This document shows, in pieces, positions 36,061 to 45,221 of a stretch of 64,000 nucleotides of DNA. The stretch's first letter is position 1; each line of letters starts with the position of its first letter. A program made the translations under genes and the position numbers. Origin of the DNA: Neorhizobium galegae bv. orientalis str. HAMBI 540 (GTDB lineage Bacteria > Pseudomonadota > Alphaproteobacteria > Rhizobiales > Rhizobiaceae); assembly GCF_000731315.1 (NCBI RefSeq), contig NZ_HG938354.1, forward strand, positions 620,001-684,000, in the 5' to 3' direction. The notes beneath the pieces were generated by a model, which worked only from the letters and a program-made list of their open reading frames with translations, did not search any database and was not told the DNA's origin.

Positions 36061-36957
36061 ATGGTGAAGGCGGCGATCAGCCTGAAGCATATCGAGGCCT
36101 ATGACGCGATCGCCGCCACCGGTTCGACGGTTGCCGCAGCATTGGAGCTCGGCATTTCGCAATCGAATGCAAGCCGGCTCCTGCAGCAGCTGGAGGATTA
36201 TCTTGGCGTTCGCCTGTTCGAGCGTGACAAGAACCGCCTGGCGCCGACGCGCGAAGGCCTGCAGCTCGGACCGGAAATCCGCGCCATCGCCGATCGCCTA
36301 CGTGTGCTTAAGACGGCGGCCATCGAATTGGAGAACGGGCGCTCCCGCGACATGCTGCTGAGACTTGCTTTTCCGGCCAGTCTGTCGTCGAACCGGATAC
36401 CTAGAATGATCCGAGATTTCCTTGCCGCCAACGGCCCGATGCGCGTGGAACTGGCCTCCGGCAATTATCTGGCGCTCGAACGCATGGTTGCCGATGGCGA
36501 AGCCGATATCGGTTTCGCGCGCCTGCCGCTGGCAACTCCGGGACTGCGGCAGGAAAAGCTGCTGCCGTCGCGGATCGTCTGCGTCGTGCATCGGGATCAT
36601 CCGCTCGCCGAGCGGTCGTCGCTGATGATCGCCGAGCTGAAGGGCCACGATCTCATCGTCCTCAATCGTGAACGGCCCGTCCGCCATCAGCTTGAGGCGC
36701 TGTTCTATCAGCACGGCTTGCGACAGCGGCCGTTGCTGGAGGCGCATTCCGTCGCAAGCGCCTGCGCACTGGCCGCCGAGGGTCTTGGCATTGCGCTGGT
36801 CAGTGAACTGATCGCCCGCGAATACGCGGCACTGCCCTTGCGCTTCGTCGTGCTGGAACCGGAGCTGCCGGTCACATATTGCCTGCTCAGCGGCGAAAAA
36901 CATCCGCTGTCACGGGCCGCCGGCCTGTTCCTGCAGAGCATTGCCGGCTGGTCGTGA
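36061..36957 (+). CDS. LysR-family transcriptional regulator
   Basis: This 298-residue LysR-type regulator has a DNA-binding domain in residues 8-66 ('STVAAALELGISQSNASRLL'). Divergent placement next to the MmgE/PrpD gene is the classic LysR arrangement, so that gene is its likely target. It is not especially close to the LysR pair at 33610 and 53392. A GAAGGGGTT sequence lies before the ATG at 36061. Confidence 0.93.
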   Translation: MVKAAISLKHIEAYDAIAATGSTVAAALELGISQSNASRLLQQLEDYLGVRLFERDKNRLAPTREGLQLGPEIRAIADRLRVLKTAAIELENGRSRDMLLRLAFPASLSSNRIPRMIRDFLAANGPMRVELASGNYLALERMVADGEADIGFARLPLATPGLRQEKLLPSRIVCVVHRDHPLAERSSLMIAELKGHDLIVLNRERPVRHQLEALFYQHGLRQRPLLEAHSVASACALAAEGLGIALVSELIAREYAALPLRFVVLEPELPVTYCLLSGEKHPLSRAAGLFLQSIAGWS

Positions 36958-37015
36958 GCGAAATGTCTTCCCCAGGGGCGCGGTCAACAATTAGGCAACC
37001 GAAATCGTCGCTGCA

Positions 37016-38686
37016 CTACAAGCCGGCAGCGCGAATTGTCGACCGCTGGCGATCAATTGCCAGGCTGCGCGCTACAGTCGATAGGGCATCAAGCCGAACT
37101 CCGGCATCCGGGTTTGCGAATGCAGCGTCGAGCGTGTTGGCATATCCATCAAACCTGGACAGTTCCTGGTCGAAAACAGCGGCCTCGACCGGTTCGGCAT
37201 AATATGTTTCGGCGACTTCCTGCGCCGCGAGACCCAGCATGAAATAACCGACCACGCGATCCGGATCGTCGATCGCGGCTTGCCCGGCGGCCACAGCCGC
37301 GGCGCGATAGGCGCGCACCGCATTGCCCTTCTGGCGGATGATGTCTGTGATGTTGGAGAACATGGGACCACTTTCCTTCGCTGGTTGGCCGCCGACCGAC
37401 GTTTCGTGAGGATTGCCGAGGAACTCGTAGAGGATGGCTGTGGCGATTTCGAAATCGCCAATCTCCATCGCCTCCTGCGGATTATGCGATCCGTTGCGGT
37501 TGCGGATGAAGATCATGCCCGACGGAATGCCGGCCTCGGAAAAGATCGCGGCGTCATGCCCGCCGCCGGACGGGATCAGCGTCGGCTGCACGCCGACGGT
37601 TTCCGCCGCTTCGGTCAGCCGGGCGATCAGCGGCTGGCTGCAGAGCGCCGGACTGGTCCAAAGCGCCTGGCCGAGATCGAAACGAACGGCGCGTTCGTTC
37701 TCGATACGCGTCACGTGCTGGAGGACGAGTGCGTGCATTGCCTCCAGCATATCGCGGTCCTGGCTGCGAACGTCGAGGCTGAACTCCACGCTGTCCGGAA
37801 TGCGGGAGAGTGCATGCTTCTGCTGATCGGTTGAGACCATGCCGCTGGTGACGACGAGGTCGCGGCCCTCGGCGACGAAATCATGCCAGGCGGCGTCAAG
37901 CACGTTGAGGAACTCCGCCATTGCGAGCACCGGATCGTGCCGATAGGCAAGGGGAACCGCGCCGGAATGGCCGGCTTCGCCGAAACAGGAGATTTTCTTG
38001 AAACGAAAATTACCGCGAATGCCGGAAACGACCGCAGCCGGCACATTGCGCTCGATAAGGACAGGCCCCTGTTCGATATGCACCTCGACATAAGCCTTGA
38101 CCGCCGAGCGATCCAGGAGGGGTTTGCCGGCCCGGATCGGCGCCATGTCGATGCCGACCGCCTCCATGTGTTCGTCGAGCGTGCGGCCGTCGCTTTTGTG
38201 GCGGGCGGAAAGTTCATCCTGCGAGAGTACGCCGAGCAGCGCCTTGGAGCCGATGTAACATGGGCCGAACCAGGCGCTCTCCTCGCCGCGCATGGCGATG
38301 ACCTTTACCGGTTCGGGGAAACGAGCGCCTTCGCGTTTCGCCCGGACGAGGCAAAGCAGCCCGGCCAGCACGCCGGCGAGCCCGTCGAAATTGCCACCGC
38401 TGGGGACGCTGTCGACATGTGAGCCGACGAGGACATAGTGCTCGGCCCCGGCATGTTGGGGCAGCGAGAAGACGAGGTTGCGGCCGGCATCCCATTCCGT
38501 CGCGAGCCCTTCCGAACGGGCGAAGTCGACTAGGAAATCCAGCGTTTCCGTCTCCACTCTGGAAAAGGCCGGACGGCTCACGCCCTCGACATCTGCGGTA
38601 CGCTCGGCGATCTCGGCAAACAGCCGGGCGGCGGCACCGGCGAGGTCAAAGCATGCGGACCTTTCGAGAACGGCGGCATTCATCAC
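37016..38686 (-). CDS. M20-family N-carbamoyl amino acid amidohydrolase with C-terminal extension
   Basis: This 556-residue protein belongs to the hydantoinase/carbamoylase branch of M20, which hydrolyses N-carbamoyl amino acids or ureido acids to the amine, CO2 and ammonia. Metal ligands are visible: H90 and D101 ('GSHVDSVPSGGNFDG'), E135/E136 ('RGEESAWFG'), H204 ('EVHIEQGPVL') and H401 ('SHNPQEAM'). The family usually ends near residue 420. Here about 115 further residues follow (from 'PMFSNITDIIRQKG'), mostly helical and unassigned. The start overlaps the PyrD stop by 4 nt, so it is coupled to PyrD-PyrK. N-carbamoyl-aspartate or N-carbamoyl-beta-alanine are the leading substrates. Confidence 0.9.
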   Translation of the reverse strand: MMNAAVLERSACFDLAGAAARLFAEIAERTADVEGVSRPAFSRVETETLDFLVDFARSEGLATEWDAGRNLVFSLPQHAGAEHYVLVGSHVDSVPSGGNFDGLAGVLAGLLCLVRAKREGARFPEPVKVIAMRGEESAWFGPCYIGSKALLGVLSQDELSARHKSDGRTLDEHMEAVGIDMAPIRAGKPLLDRSAVKAYVEVHIEQGPVLIERNVPAAVVSGIRGNFRFKKISCFGEAGHSGAVPLAYRHDPVLAMAEFLNVLDAAWHDFVAEGRDLVVTSGMVSTDQQKHALSRIPDSVEFSLDVRSQDRDMLEAMHALVLQHVTRIENERAVRFDLGQALWTSPALCSQPLIARLTEAAETVGVQPTLIPSGGGHDAAIFSEAGIPSGMIFIRNRNGSHNPQEAMEIGDFEIATAILYEFLGNPHETSVGGQPAKESGPMFSNITDIIRQKGNAVRAYRAAAVAAGQAAIDDPDRVVGYFMLGLAAQEVAETYYAEPVEAAVFDQELSRFDGYANTLDAAFANPDAGVRLDALSTVARSLAIDRQRSTIRAAGL

Positions 38687-39618
38687 GCATACTCCGCAAG
38701 GGTGATGGCTTCGTCGGCGATATCGACCGAACCGATCAGGGCGTCGACGGAGGGGAGGCCGCGTCTTTCAAGTTCCTGTTCGAGTTCGCCGATGAGGCGC
38801 GGCATGGTGGCGGGGCTGATGAACGTGGCAGTGCCCACCTGCACGGCGCGAGCGCCGGCGATCAGGTATTCCAGCACGTCGTCCACCGTCGAGATACCAC
38901 CGCAGCCGATGACCGGGATGGAAACTGCCCGGGCACATTGATAGGTCATGCGCAACGTGATGGGCTTCAGAGCCGGACCGGAAAGTCCGCCCATGACGTT
39001 GCCGAGGCGCACGCGGCCGGTGGCGCTGTCGATCGCCATGGCGAGCATTGTGTTGGCGGTCACGAGTGCGTCGGCGCCGGCCGCCTCGGCCGCCTGCGCG
39101 ACTTCCACCACCTCGCCGGTATTGGGCGAAAGTTTTGCCCAGAGGGGAAGGCCGGTGGCGGAGCGCATCTTGCGGATGACGTCGCCGGTCGCGCCCGGCC
39201 GCATTGCGAAGGCTTTGCCGTGATCCTCGACGTTAGGGCAGGAAATATTGACCTCGATCGCCGCGACACCCGGCACGCTGACCTCTTCGGCGAAGCGTGC
39301 GAATTCGTCGGCGGTATTGGCGGATATGCTGATCACCAGCGGCGCATCATAGTCTGCATAGAACGGCACGGTGTTCTGCAGAAACCAATCCGCGCCCTTG
39401 CTGGGGATGCCGATCGAATTCAGCATGGCGCCGTTCGCCTCGCAGACCCGCGGCACCGGATTGCCGGCGCGCTTGCCTCGCGTAATGGTCTTCGTCACAT
39501 GTGCACCCAGGCAATCGAGATCGAAAACCTCCGCCAGCTCCTCGGAAAAGGTGCCGGAGGCCGGCATGATCGGGTTCTTGAGCGTCAGCGCGCCGATCCG
39601 GGTGGTGAGGTCGGCCAT
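38683..39618 (-). CDS. pyrD: Dihydroorotate dehydrogenase class 1B catalytic subunit
   Basis: This 311-residue FMN enzyme is of the dihydroorotate dehydrogenase class 1 type, with 'TKTITRGKRAGNP', 'NISCPNVEDHG' (base Cys127) and 'IPVIGCGGISTVDDVLEYL'. Cys as base and the partner PyrK gene directly upstream identify class 1B, which works with NAD. Alphaproteobacteria normally make pyrimidines with a membrane class 2 enzyme. This pair, coupled to a carbamoylase, may therefore run in reverse on orotate or act as a dihydropyrimidine dehydrogenase. It lacks the C-terminal ferredoxin-like part of PreA. The start overlaps the PyrK stop by 1 nt (TAATG). Confidence 0.9.
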   Translation of the reverse strand: MADLTTRIGALTLKNPIMPASGTFSEELAEVFDLDCLGAHVTKTITRGKRAGNPVPRVCEANGAMLNSIGIPSKGADWFLQNTVPFYADYDAPLVISISANTADEFARFAEEVSVPGVAAIEVNISCPNVEDHGKAFAMRPGATGDVIRKMRSATGLPLWAKLSPNTGEVVEVAQAAEAAGADALVTANTMLAMAIDSATGRVRLGNVMGGLSGPALKPITLRMTYQCARAVSIPVIGCGGISTVDDVLEYLIAGARAVQVGTATFISPATMPRLIGELEQELERRGLPSVDALIGSVDIADEAITLAEYA

Positions 39619-40466
39619 TACAGAACCTCCTGGAGATCGAAGACCGGTCCCTCGCGGCAAACCCGGAGATTTACGGCGCCGTCCTCGTGCCGAAAAGGTC
39701 GCACGCAGGCCTGGCACATGCCGATGCCGCAGGCCATGTGCTGTTCGAGCGCTACTTGTCCGCCGATGCCGTGGCGGGCGCCGATCTCCTGCAGCATGCG
39801 CATCAGCCGCGCCGAGCCGCAGGTGAAGAAAGCGTCGATGCCGCGGCTGCGGATCAGGCCCTCGATCAGGGGCATCAGGCTTTCGACATCCGAATTGCCT
39901 TCAGTATCCGTCACGGTGACGACTTCCGCGCCGAAGGAGCGGAAGAGGTCGGTCGACATCAGCAGATCGGGCGAGCGCGCGCTGCAGATTGCCGTCAGCG
40001 GCAGTCTGAGGCGAGCACATTCCTGCGCCAGCGGGGCGAGTGTCGCAAGCCCGACGCCGCGGGCGATGAGCAGCGGGCGGCGCCATTCGGGCCGGATCTC
40101 GAACCCTTGGCCGAGTGGACCGACGATGTTCAGGACATTGCCGGTTTCGAGGCCGGCGAGAGCGCCGGTGCCTTCGCCCGCGACCTTGTAGAGGAACGCG
40201 AGGTCGCCGTTTTCGCGATCGCAGGAATAGATGCTCATCGGCCGGCGCAGATAAGGCTGAAACCGATCCGTCTGCGGGCAGAGCAGGTGAAAGAACTGCC
40301 CCGGCTGGCAATCCAGCACCGAACGCGGCGCGGAAAGCGTAAGAAGGCGATATTGGCCGTTTACCCATTCATGCGCTTTGACCCGGCAGTCTACCTCATG
40401 GACGGAGTGACGCACGGGAGCGGCGGTGGGAGCAAAATCGGAGACGACGCAAAGGCTTGCTGGCAT
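39618..40466 (-). CDS. pyrK: Dihydroorotate dehydrogenase electron-transfer subunit
   Basis: This 282-residue protein has the PyrK layout: an FAD domain with 'RRPMSIYSCD' (74-83), an NAD-binding middle and a 2Fe-2S site from C246, C251, C254 and C270 ('ACGIGMCQACVRPF' and 'RVCREGPVF'). It passes electrons between NAD(H) and the PyrD flavin. The first 20 residues are longer than in typical PyrK. The ATG at 40466 is used; a TTG six codons upstream is possible. It is the first gene of the PyrK-PyrD-carbamoylase operon, divergent from the XRE regulator. Confidence 0.92.
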   Translation of the reverse strand: MPASLCVVSDFAPTAAPVRHSVHEVDCRVKAHEWVNGQYRLLTLSAPRSVLDCQPGQFFHLLCPQTDRFQPYLRRPMSIYSCDRENGDLAFLYKVAGEGTGALAGLETGNVLNIVGPLGQGFEIRPEWRRPLLIARGVGLATLAPLAQECARLRLPLTAICSARSPDLLMSTDLFRSFGAEVVTVTDTEGNSDVESLMPLIEGLIRSRGIDAFFTCGSARLMRMLQEIGARHGIGGQVALEQHMACGIGMCQACVRPFRHEDGAVNLRVCREGPVFDLQEVL

Positions 40467-40787
40467 GGCGGTGTCCGGAATCAAGAAAAATAATGCCCTC
40501 GGCGGATGGACCGCCTATCGGATCGGAATGTCGGTGGGTGGGCGACGTCGGGCTTCAGCACTTCGCCCTGACCGTCGCACGGGGTCGCTCGCTTTGGATC
40601 AGCGTCGGAGAAGGTGGTAGTCGGACGTCATAGGGTGCTCCCTGCGTTCGGGGTCCAAAAACAGAGCCTATTGTGGAAGTGCGAAAGCTGTCAAGACGAT
40701 TCTCAAAAATGAGAATTATCGCATGAAGATTAACTACATTGCGATTATTCCAGTTTTTGTTTAAGGAGTCGAAGGTTTGGCAACAGG
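40467..40787. promoter_or_regulatory. Divergent promoter region with XRE operator
   Basis: These 321 bases separate the pyrK operon (minus) and the XRE regulator (plus). No gene is evident. From about 40660 the sequence becomes AT-rich, as expected of promoters, and the perfect palindrome at 40699-40716 lies in this part. Confidence 0.55.
40699..40716. promoter_or_regulatory. Palindromic operator ATTCTCA-N4-TGAGAAT
   Basis: The site has two perfect 7-bp arms with a 4-nt AAAA spacer. It is 72 nt before the XRE gene and 233 nt before pyrK. The same 7-4-7 layout and core TCTCA/TGAGA occurs at 41749-41766, and a near-copy lies at 49929-49946, all next to the two XRE-regulated units. This is strong circumstantial evidence for the regulators' binding site. 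Confidence 0.65.
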
Positions 40788-41702
40788 ATGACGGGAGGAA
40801 TCGCCTTGGACTTCGTGAGTTCCACAGAGGATGTCGGTCGTCGCCTTCGCGCGTTCCGGATGGGGGCGGGGTTTACCCCTGAGGAGCTCGCTGCCAAGGC
40901 CGGCGTTTCGCGGGCTGCGATCTATCGCTACGAGTCCGGCAAGCCGCCGAAGGTGGACACGCTTGGCAAGATCGCCGATCTGCTTGGCGTCTCGCTGCCG
41001 ACCCTGCTCGGCGTCGGCGTCGAGTATATTGCTTCTGCTGTCAGTTTTTTCGAGCGGATGCGCCAGCTTGAGGAGGATGTGGACCAGATCACCGTGATGT
41101 TCGGGCCGATTTCGTATCTGCTGACGACCGACCGCTATGATGAGCTTCTGCCGACGGTACTCGATGAAAGCATTCCTCAGGACGTCAGTGACCGAAAGAC
41201 GGCGATCCGGGAAATCTCAGCTTTGATGGATATCCTGAAGGCCCGCAAGGAGACGTTCCGCAGGCGCAGCCCGAGCATCGTCAGCTTGGTTTCGGCCGCT
41301 GAACTGGAGGAGTTCGGCCGTGTCGGGTTCGTCGGCGCCCATGATCATCCGGGTGTTAGACTGTCGGAACGCCAGGCCGCCGCCCGCGCCGAAATCGAGC
41401 ATGTCGTGCATATGCTGCGGGAGCAGCCGATCGGCGTTCAGATCGGCGTCGTAATCGATTCCATGCCCGGCGCAAGCTTCCAGATCTTCAAGCGTGCCGA
41501 CAAGGCACAGGTGGCGGTCAGCCCCTTCCGGCTCGGTTCGTTCGCCAATATCCGCGTTGGCGTCGCCACCATTACTGCGGCCGCGGAGGCGGTTCAGCTC
41601 TATGGTGGCATTACCGACCAGCTCTGGCGGCGTAGCCTCAAGGGCGATCAGGCGGCCGATTTCATCGAGAAAACGGTCCTCAAGAGACAGGCGGCCGCTT
41701 GA
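40788..41702 (+). CDS. XRE-family regulator with C-terminal effector domain
   Basis: This 304-residue protein has an XRE/Cro helix-turn-helix in residues 15-72 ('FTPEELAAKAGVSRAAIYRY') and a long C-terminal region without a recognised fold. It is paralogous to the regulator at 49952. Both share 'VSRAA.YR' in the recognition helix, 'LLGVG.EY', 'FFERMRQ' and 'ISYLL/LSYLL'. It sits between the divergent pyrK-pyrD-carbamoylase operon and the importer/nucleoside operon, and palindromic sites lie on both sides of it. It most likely senses a pyrimidine-related ligand and controls both operons. Confidence 0.9.
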   Translation: MTGGIALDFVSSTEDVGRRLRAFRMGAGFTPEELAAKAGVSRAAIYRYESGKPPKVDTLGKIADLLGVSLPTLLGVGVEYIASAVSFFERMRQLEEDVDQITVMFGPISYLLTTDRYDELLPTVLDESIPQDVSDRKTAIREISALMDILKARKETFRRRSPSIVSLVSAAELEEFGRVGFVGAHDHPGVRLSERQAAARAEIEHVVHMLREQPIGVQIGVVIDSMPGASFQIFKRADKAQVAVSPFRLGSFANIRVGVATITAAAEAVQLYGGITDQLWRRSLKGDQAADFIEKTVLKRQAAA

Positions 41703-41748
41703 GTTCTATCAGGGCGCGAAACCGCACATGGAAAGCAATTTTGATACT

Positions 41749-41766
41749 AATCTCATCTTTGAGATT
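41749..41766. promoter_or_regulatory. Palindromic operator AATCTCA-N4-TGAGATT
   Basis: The site has two perfect 7-bp arms with spacer TCTT. It lies between the XRE regulator and the NitT/TauT importer, 120 nt before the ATPase start. Core and spacing match the site at 40699, so the importer operon probably has its own regulated promoter here. Confidence 0.65.
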
Positions 41767-41886
41767 TTTGTTGCGCCCGTGAAAGTTTTGTGAAAGCTTG
41801 ACGCCTTTCCGGGGCAGGCGGGCCATCCAAGGGGATTTATCTCCTCGCGGATCAATTGTTTCCCCAGCAAGGCAGGGAGTTTTTGG

Positions 41887-42660
41887 GTGGCGCAGTCGGA
41901 GCGGATGATCGATATCGCGGGTGTTCACAAGACATTCGTGGCTGACCACGGGACGGTGACGGCGCTGGAGCCTGTCAGCATCACCATCAGGGAAGGCGAG
42001 TTCATCTCGATCGTCGGGCCGTCCGGCTGCGGCAAGTCCACGCTGCTGCGGCTGATTTCCGGCCTCGACCAGGCGACCGGCGGTTCGATCACGCTCAACG
42101 TCTCCGGCCGCAAGCGCCCCGTCGGTTTTGTCTTCCAGGAGCCCGTGCTGCTGCCGTGGAAGACCATTGTCGACAACGTCCGTTTCCCGCTCGATACAGC
42201 CGGCGTTGCCAGGGCTCAGGGCGACAAGACGGCCCTCGACCTGATCAAGATGGTCGGGCTTGCCGGTTTCGAAAAGGCGTTGCCGCGCCAGCTGTCCGGC
42301 GGCATGCGCCAGCGTGCAGCGATCGCCCGCGCGCTTTCCGATGATCCGCCGATCCTGCTGATGGACGAGCCCTTTTCCGCCGTCGATCTCATGACCCGCG
42401 ACAATCTCAATGACGAACTGCTGCGCATCTGGCAGTCGACCGGCAAGACGATCCTGCTGGTCACTCACAGCGTCGACGAAGCCGCCTATCTGGCGGATCG
42501 GGTGATGGTCATGACGGCCCGTCCGGGCAAGCTCCAATGCGTCCATACTGTCGAGCTTGCTCGTCCTCGTGGCGAACAGACCAAGCTCGATCCGGCCTAT
42601 CACGCGCTGGTCGCCCAGCTTCGCCGCGATCTGCGGACGCCGGCCGGGGAGGCGCATTGA
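41887..42660 (+). CDS. NitT/TauT-type ABC importer ATPase
   Basis: This 257-residue ATPase has Walker A 'GPSGCGKSTLLRLISG', Q-loop 'VFQEPVLLPWKTI', signature 'LSGGMRQRAAIARALSDDP', Walker B 'ILLMDEPFSAVDLMTRDN' and H-loop 'VTHSVDEAAYLADR', the pattern of SsuB/TauB/ThiZ proteins. The start is a GTG at 41887; an ATG six codons later is an alternative. It overlaps the next gene by 1 nt (TGATG). It serves two permeases at 42660 and 45222. Confidence 0.93.
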   Translation: MAQSERMIDIAGVHKTFVADHGTVTALEPVSITIREGEFISIVGPSGCGKSTLLRLISGLDQATGGSITLNVSGRKRPVGFVFQEPVLLPWKTIVDNVRFPLDTAGVARAQGDKTALDLIKMVGLAGFEKALPRQLSGGMRQRAAIARALSDDPPILLMDEPFSAVDLMTRDNLNDELLRIWQSTGKTILLVTHSVDEAAYLADRVMVMTARPGKLQCVHTVELARPRGEQTKLDPAYHALVAQLRRDLRTPAGEAH

Positions 42661-43427
42661 TGAACAGGCGCTTTTCCGCGGCGGTCGACTACACGCTGGC
42701 GCTTGCCGCGCTCCTGTTTGTCTGGTGGTTTGCAACGGGGCCGATGGCCCTGCCGACCTTTCTTCTTCCGTCGCCGCTGCGCACCTGGAATGCGCTGGTC
42801 ACCATCGCGCTCACCGGCGAACTCTGGCTGCATCTCGGCTTCACGCTCCAGAACATCGTCCTTGGCCTGATCCTCGGCTGCATTGCCGGCATTGCGATTG
42901 CCTATGTCATGACCCGCTTTCCGAAGCTCGCTGTCTGGCTCGACGGGCCGCTGGTCATCCTGCAGACGGCGCCGAAGATCGCGCTTGCGCCGCTCTTCGT
43001 TGTCTGGTTCGGCTTCGGCGTGCTCTCCAAGATCATCCTGATCTTTTCGCTGGTCTTCTTTCCCGTCTTCGTCGGTGCGGTCGCCGGTTTCCGAACGCTC
43101 GATCCGAAGATGAAGGATCTTTCGAAGCTGCTCGGCCTCAGCGCCGTGCAGCGCTTTCGCCAGATCGAACTGCCGGCGGCAATGCCGGAGATCTTCGTCG
43201 GTCTGAAGATCGGCGCGGTGCAGGCGCTGGTCGGTGCGGTTCTGGCGGAATGGATGTCCGGAAAGGTCGGGCTCGGTTACCTGATGACCTTCGCATCGGC
43301 CACCTACAAGACGCCGCTTCTGTTCGCAGCCGTCCTGATGACCGTTGTACTCGGCCTGGTCCTGCATGTCGCGCTGACCATTCTCGAACGCCGGCTTCTC
43401 TCCTGGAAGGGTGCGAAGAATGGCTAG
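42660..43427 (+). CDS. NitT/TauT-type ABC importer permease (first of two)
   Basis: This is a 255-residue inner-membrane permease of the SsuC/TauC/ThiX family, with helices throughout and the loop 'KMKDLSKLLGLSAVQRFRQI'. It starts on the last base of the ATPase stop and overlaps the phosphorylase gene by 8 nt. Most NitT/TauT importers use one permease gene as a homodimer. A second, different permease at 45222 in the same operon suggests a heterodimer, as in some pyrimidine-precursor and riboflavin importers. Confidence 0.92.
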   Translation: MNRRFSAAVDYTLALAALLFVWWFATGPMALPTFLLPSPLRTWNALVTIALTGELWLHLGFTLQNIVLGLILGCIAGIAIAYVMTRFPKLAVWLDGPLVILQTAPKIALAPLFVVWFGFGVLSKIILIFSLVFFPVFVGAVAGFRTLDPKMKDLSKLLGLSAVQRFRQIELPAAMPEIFVGLKIGAVQALVGAVLAEWMSGKVGLGYLMTFASATYKTPLLFAAVLMTVVLGLVLHVALTILERRLLSWKGAKNG

Positions 43428-44205
43428 GACCAGCGCTGCCTTTCCCTGGAAGAACGGCCGCCCGCCGCATCTGCCTTGCGGTCCCGGCGACATTGCCGAA
43501 AACGTGCTGACCCCTGGTGATCCGGATCGCGTGGCGCTGCTTGCCGACATGCTGGAAGACGTGCAGGACTTCGGCCGCAAGCGCGAATTCGCCGTCATCA
43601 CCGGCAGTTACGAAGGAAAGCGGCTGACCATCTGTTCGACAGGCATCGGTGGCCCTTCGACCGAAATCGCCCTTGTGGAACTCGCCATGCTCGGCGCCAG
43701 GCGCGTCATCCGGATCGGCGGCATGTCAGCGCTCGTCGCGGAATACACCGTCGGCTCATTCATCGCGGTCGACAGGGCAATCGGCGATACCGGCACTGCC
43801 ATGACATATCGGGCAGCCGGAGGCGAAGCAAAGGCTTTACCGCAGATAACCCGAGGCCTCGTTGCCGCCGCGGCCGAGTTAGGCCTGACCTGCCGGCCGG
43901 GCATGGTCGCTTCGACCGACAGCTACTATTTCGGCCAGGACCGCCGTTATCGTCCGCTCGACGGTGGCGCCGATATCTCCGCCAATTTCATCGACCGCTT
44001 CCAGGCTCAAGGTGCCGTCGGCGTCGAGATGGAGAGCGAGATCACGCTGACGGTCGGCGGGGCGATTGGCCTCGAAACCGGCTGCCTACTTGGTGTCCAC
44101 GGAAATCGCGCCACCGATGATTGGCTCGACGACTATGAGGCAACCCAGCGAAACCTTCTGCGCATTGCGGGAAGGGCATTTTCCTCCACAAAAATGGGAA
44201 CTTAG
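43420..44205 (+). CDS. Uridine phosphorylase-like nucleoside phosphorylase
   Basis: This 261-residue protein belongs to the NP-I nucleoside phosphorylase family. Key segments are 'LTPGDPDRVALLADMLED' (phosphate loop), 'STGIGGPSTEIALVELAMLG' and 'AVGVEMESEITLTVGG', which carries the Met-Glu-Ser ribose-binding triplet. It splits a nucleoside with phosphate into base and ribose-1-phosphate. The phosphopentomutase gene in the same operon would convert that sugar to ribose-5-phosphate. Uridine is the likely substrate from the pattern. The ATG at 43420 overlaps the permease gene; a GTG at 43411 is possible. Confidence 0.88.
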   Translation: MARTSAAFPWKNGRPPHLPCGPGDIAENVLTPGDPDRVALLADMLEDVQDFGRKREFAVITGSYEGKRLTICSTGIGGPSTEIALVELAMLGARRVIRIGGMSALVAEYTVGSFIAVDRAIGDTGTAMTYRAAGGEAKALPQITRGLVAAAAELGLTCRPGMVASTDSYYFGQDRRYRPLDGGADISANFIDRFQAQGAVGVEMESEITLTVGGAIGLETGCLLGVHGNRATDDWLDDYEATQRNLLRIAGRAFSSTKMGT

Positions 44206-44214
44206 GAGCCAACC

Positions 44215-45219
44215 ATGATCCAGTTTCGCGTGACGACCGCGGCAAGCCTGCTCGCTCTTCTTACCTCGCCCTTCTTCGCGTCGATCGCTGCAGCGGCCGA
44301 CAAGGTCGTGCTGCAGATCGATGGCGCAGCCGCCCCTTTCTACGCGCCGCTTTATGCCGGCGTCGACAAGGGCATTTTCGAGAAGAACGGCATCGAAGTC
44401 GAATTCATCTATGCTGCTGCCGCCGACATCCTGACGAACATCGCCGCCGGCAATGTCGATTTCGGTTTCCCGAACGGTGATGCGGTGGTGGCGGCTGCCG
44501 CCAACGGCCTGCCGGTCAAGGTCGTCCATACGACCTATCAGCGCGGCATCGGCGCGCTTCTGGCCAAGGGCTCCAGTGGCATCAAGACCTACAAGGACCT
44601 GAAGGGCAAGAAGATCGCCGTTACCAGCCTTGCCAGCCCCAACTATCTTCAGCTCCAGGTGGGTCTCAAGCAGGCCGGCCTCAGCCTCGACGACGTCAGC
44701 GTCGAGGTCGTCGCGACCGGTGCCATCGTGCAGTCGCTTCAGGCCGGCCAGGTCGATGCGATCGTCTTCTCCGAGCTTCGCAAATACAATCTCGAAGCCG
44801 ACGGCACCAAGGTCACGATGATCCTGTCGAACGATTTCCTCCCGTCCTTCGGCAACGTCGTCGTCACCAGTTCGAAGAAGCTTTCGGCAAACCCGGATCT
44901 GGTGAAGCGCTTCACCACCGCCGTGACCCAGTCCTATGAATGGGTCATCGATGGTCATATCGGCGATGCGCTCGACATCTCGCTTGCCAAATACACGCCG
45001 ACCTGGCCGAAAGACCAGAAGGCCATTCTGACGACCGCCTTCGAACAGACCTTCGTGCCGTCCGTCTGGCAGAGCGCGCTGACAAAGCAGAAGGGCCTGG
45101 GTGCCGCCGATCTGGCCGCCTGGCAGAAAAACGCCGATATCCTGGCGCAGTACAAGGTCATCGACAGCGCCCCCAAGGCGGCCGACTTCGTCGTCGATCC
45201 GTCGACGATCGGTAAGTAG
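44215..45219 (+). CDS. NitT/TauT-type solute-binding protein (NMT1/THI5-like)
   Basis: This 334-residue periplasmic protein has a signal peptide ending near 'SIAAAADK' and an NMT1/THI5-like fold. Typical segments are 'APLYAGVDKGIFEKNGIEVE', 'NIAAGNVDFGFPNGDAVVAA' and 'YKDLKGKKIAVTSLASPNY'. Proteins of this group bind pyrimidine precursors, flavins, sulfonates or nitrate. Here the nucleoside enzymes favour a pyrimidine or nucleoside. It lies 9 nt after the phosphorylase gene and 2 nt before the second permease. Confidence 0.93.
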   Translation: MIQFRVTTAASLLALLTSPFFASIAAAADKVVLQIDGAAAPFYAPLYAGVDKGIFEKNGIEVEFIYAAAADILTNIAAGNVDFGFPNGDAVVAAAANGLPVKVVHTTYQRGIGALLAKGSSGIKTYKDLKGKKIAVTSLASPNYLQLQVGLKQAGLSLDDVSVEVVATGAIVQSLQAGQVDAIVFSELRKYNLEADGTKVTMILSNDFLPSFGNVVVTSSKKLSANPDLVKRFTTAVTQSYEWVIDGHIGDALDISLAKYTPTWPKDQKAILTTAFEQTFVPSVWQSALTKQKGLGAADLAAWQKNADILAQYKVIDSAPKAADFVVDPSTIGK

Positions 45220-45221
45220 AC

